This document shows, in pieces, positions 58,423 through 64,000 of a DNA stretch of 64,000 nucleotides. The notes beneath the pieces were generated by a model, which had not been told where the DNA came from, did not search any database, and saw only the letters and a list, made by a program, of their open reading frames with translations. The translations under genes and the position numbers were made by a program. The number at the start of each line of letters is the position of its first letter. The stretch's first letter is position 1. Origin of the DNA: Streptomyces gossypii (GTDB lineage: Bacteria > Actinomycetota > Actinomycetes > Streptomycetales > Streptomycetaceae); NCBI RefSeq assembly GCF_025165795.1, contig NZ_JAJAGO010000007.1:145024-209023 (forward strand). The letters are read 5' to 3'.

Positions 58423-59622
58423 ATGACCAACGACCGACTCCGCGACGTCTATGTCGTCGACGCCGTCCGCACCCCGGTGGGCAAGTACGGCGGCGCACTC
58501 GCCCAGGCCCGGCCCGATGACCTGGCGGCCCATGTCGTACGGGCCCTGCTGGACCGTACGCCCGGACTCGATCCGGGGCGCGTCGACGAAGTCGTGTTCG
58601 GCAACGCGAACGGCGCCGGGGAGGAGAACCGGAACGTCGGGCGGATGGCGGTGCTGCTCGCCAGCATGCCGCCGAGCGTACCCGGCAGCACGGTCAACCG
58701 GCTGTGCGCGTCCGGGCTGGACGCCGTCGTGCAGGCGGCCCGCACGGTGGCCGTCGGTGACGCGACGGCGGTGATCGCGGGCGGGGTGGAGTCGATGAGC
58801 CGGGCCCCGTGGGTGGTGCCGAAGCCCGAGCGCGCCTTCCCCGCCGGTGCACCCGAGATGCACTCCACCACCCTCGGCTGGCGCATGGTCAACGAGCGGA
58901 TGCGCCCCGAATGGACGGTCTCGCTGGGTGAGGGCGCCGAGCTGATCGCGGAGCGGCACGGAATCAGCCGCGAGCAGCAGGACGCCTTCGCGGCCGACAG
59001 CCACGGCAAGGCCGCACGGGCCTGGGCACAGGGCGCCTACGACGCGGAGATCGCCCCGTACGAGGGCGCGGACCTCCCCCGCGACGAGACGATCCGGGAC
59101 GGCAGCACACCCGAGAAACTCGCCGGGCTCCGGCCGGTCTTCCGCCGGGACGGCACCGGCACGGTCACCGCGGGAAACTCGTCCCCACTCAACGACGGCG
59201 CGGCCGCCCTGCTGCTCACGGACGAGGAAGGGCTGGCCGCGACCGGACGGGAGCCGCTGGCACTCATCCGCGCGTCGGCCGTCACCGGTATCGAGCCGCA
59301 GCTCTTCGGGCTGGGGCCGGTGGAGGCCGTCCGGCGGGCCCTGGCCAAGGCGGGACGCGGGCTCGGCGAGCTGCACACCATGGAGCTCAACGAGGCGTTC
59401 GCGGCCCAGGCCCTCGGCTGCCTCGCCCACTGGCCCGAACTGGACCCGTCGGCCGTCAACCCGCGCGGCGGTGCCCTCGCCATCGGCCACCCCCTGGGCG
59501 CCTCCGGCGCCCGGCTCGCGGGCGCGGTGGCCCACCAGCTCGCGGCAGCCGGCTCGGGTACGGGCTTGGCCACCCTCTGTATCGGCGTGGGCCAGGGCCA
59601 GGCACTGGTCCTGGAACGCTGA
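58423..59622 (+). CDS. Thiolase (acetyl-CoA acetyltransferase/beta-ketoadipyl-CoA thiolase type)
   Basis: The 399-residue thiolase has the nucleophile Cys95 in NRLCASGLDAV, and His and Cys in GGALAIGHPLGASG and LCIGVGQGQA. The motif NANGAGEENRNVGRMAVLLA resembles PcaF-type thiolases, which cleave beta-ketoadipyl-CoA. No pca gene or fatty-acid oxidation gene is adjacent, so the substrate is open. The start is 58423 or 58414; neither has a Shine-Dalgarno sequence. It is followed by tRNA-Pro. Confidence 0.9.
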   Translation: MTNDRLRDVYVVDAVRTPVGKYGGALAQARPDDLAAHVVRALLDRTPGLDPGRVDEVVFGNANGAGEENRNVGRMAVLLASMPPSVPGSTVNRLCASGLDAVVQAARTVAVGDATAVIAGGVESMSRAPWVVPKPERAFPAGAPEMHSTTLGWRMVNERMRPEWTVSLGEGAELIAERHGISREQQDAFAADSHGKAARAWAQGAYDAEIAPYEGADLPRDETIRDGSTPEKLAGLRPVFRRDGTGTVTAGNSSPLNDGAAALLLTDEEGLAATGREPLALIRASAVTGIEPQLFGLGPVEAVRRALAKAGRGLGELHTMELNEAFAAQALGCLAHWPELDPSAVNPRGGALAIGHPLGASGARLAGAVAHQLAAAGSGTGLATLCIGVGQGQALVLER

Positions 59623-59733
59623 CCTGATCAGGGCCCCGGCGGTCCGGACCCCCGGCGTGAGCGATCACCTCCGAGAGTGCGGTATTGTTCTCTTGCCCGA
59701 CCGGCACGGGGAAACCCGGTCCAGACGGGGCAC

Positions 59734-59807
<74 letters not shown>

Positions 59808-59816
59808 CGGTGCAGG

Positions 59817-59860
59817 AGGTGCCCTGAGCAGGGAGAAATCCCAGCTCAGGGCACCTTTTC
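59817..59860 (+). terminator. Nested-hairpin terminator of tRNA-Pro
   Basis: AGGTGCCCTGAGC and GCTCAGGGCACCT form a perfect 13-base-pair stem, followed by TTTTC. The loop holds its own small stem, GGGA/TCCC with a GAAA tetraloop. It starts nine bases after the tRNA. Confidence 0.85.
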
Positions 59861-60112
59861 TCGTCCTCAGACACATCATGGAGCTGACTGTGTCAGCATC
59901 GATGGGCCGCCCAGGGACCACGGTTGGGGAGCCTCCCTGATCAGAGCATGTACGCCGGGGGACCACGATCACCACCGCCCGATCACACTTGTGGGTGCCT
60001 GCAACGCCCTCAGCGATGCGGTCAGCGGCGCCGACGGAGCGGGAGCCGCCACGGACAGGTCGGCGCTGGATGGTCTGCGGCGATCAGTGCCCGGCGATGA
60101 TCCGCACACGTG

Positions 60113-60126
60113 CAGGGGCACCCCTG
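60113..60126 (-). terminator. Short hairpin downstream of the dnaE paralogue
   Basis: CAGGGG and CCCCTG pair perfectly around a two-base loop, ten bases after the stop of the minus-strand dnaE gene. No T-tract. A possible terminator. Confidence 0.4.
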
Positions 60127-60136
60127 GTCCCCGGCA

Positions 60137-63733
<3,597 letters not shown>

Positions 63734-63913
63734 GTGTGGGTCGCCTCCAGGATGAGCAGAAAGCACCATCCCGGCCAGAGCCGTGATGGTGGCCTTGTCG
63801 GTGGCCGACCAGCATCGGCAGTTGATGGATGGCTCGACCTGTCGCGGATGCGGTCATGCCGACGGGCGGCCTATGGGTCGCACCTCCCGTGAACGCGATC
63901 AGTCCGAGCTCTT

Positions 63914-63955
63914 GAAGTGCTGCCCGGCAGCCACTCGGCTGCCGGGCAGCACTTC
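63914..63955. terminator. Perfect 19-bp hairpin near the right edge
   Basis: Two perfectly complementary 19-base arms (63914-63932 and 63937-63955) flank the loop ACTC; the left starts GAAGTGCTGCCCGG. It lies upstream of the dnaE start, where it could end a transcript coming from beyond the edge. The 140 bases between it and dnaE show no gene. Confidence 0.65.
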
Positions 63956-64000
63956 GCCTGCCCCCCGGGCTGGAAAACCGCATGTTGACCAGAGACAACA

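Noticed and set aside
59629..59640. CCTGATCAGG palindrome after the thiolase
   Set aside because: Short, followed by unrelated GC-rich sequence; not enough to call a site.

Overview
The window is Streptomyces-like chromosomal DNA. It is about 70% or more GC, with strong third-position GC bias, GTG/TTG starts and long overlapping antisense ORFs. Several gene sets are characteristic of streptomycetes: an XRE/DUF397/ATPase trio, an orphan roadblock protein, DUF574-type methyltransferases, a MatB-type malonyl-CoA synthetase, and many small two-component and MerR systems. It carries about 55 protein genes, one tRNA, one intact IS5-family insertion sequence, one pseudogene fragment and several unusual repeats. 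It reads as core and accessory chromosome with a more mobile right third.

Layout. 1-7.1 kb: an ASCH protein (partial), a MarR-controlled ABC exporter, an L,D-transpeptidase lipoprotein and a two-gene heterodimeric ABC exporter. 7.2-17.6 kb: a membrane metal-dependent hydrolase, a Ski2-like helicase, an altered dienelactone-hydrolase fold protein, an orphan roadblock protein, a methyltransferase, and a SNF2 helicase translationally coupled to a SWIM zinc-finger protein. 17.7-25.3 kb: a secreted SGNH hydrolase, a septum-formation-type protein, a GH2 beta-galactosidase, a DUF574 methyltransferase and the DUF397/XRE/ATPase trio. 25.4-34.6 kb: a 2-hydroxyacid dehydrogenase behind iterons, an amino-acid ABC importer (three overlapping genes), xylB with a ROK regulator, a Tat-exported amidase and matB. 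34.6-42.5 kb: an LLM oxidoreductase, a NarL-type two-component system, an orphan sugar-binding lipoprotein behind a DasR-like operator, a lipase maturation factor and a GT-C-like membrane protein.

42.9-50.6 kb: an animal-type haem peroxidase; a molybdenum oxidoreductase fused to a cytochrome-b561-like anchor and coupled to a small membrane protein; a convergent three-gene operon (GT2 glycosyltransferase, DUF2064 transferase, methyltransferase) with start/stop overlaps; and a divergent OmpR-type two-component system. 50.6-54.3 kb: a cupin, a protein with two MerR-type HTH domains divergent from an erythromycin-esterase family gene across a perfect palindrome, and a TipA-like regulator with a 19-bp-spaced promoter. 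54.4-56.6 kb: the IS, a methyltransferase that starts just past the IS end, and an exonuclease/phosphatase remnant. 56.6-64 kb: an orphan rbsD, an epimerase with a Cys/His insertion, a thiolase, tRNA-Pro(GGG), a nested-hairpin terminator, and a divergent extra dnaE in DNA of visibly lower GC.

How the genes fit together. Import/export and envelope functions dominate: three ABC exporter subunits, one complete importer, one orphan binding protein, and an amidase and L,D-transpeptidase for peptidoglycan. Central-metabolism genes (xylB, matB, thiolase, beta-galactosidase) sit singly with local regulators. The most system-like pieces are the Mo-oxidoreductase/glycosyltransferase/two-component block, the double-MerR/esterase pair with its operator, and the tRNA-Pro/dnaE junction, which looks like the edge of an acquired segment. 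No complete biosynthetic cluster, CRISPR array or prophage was found.
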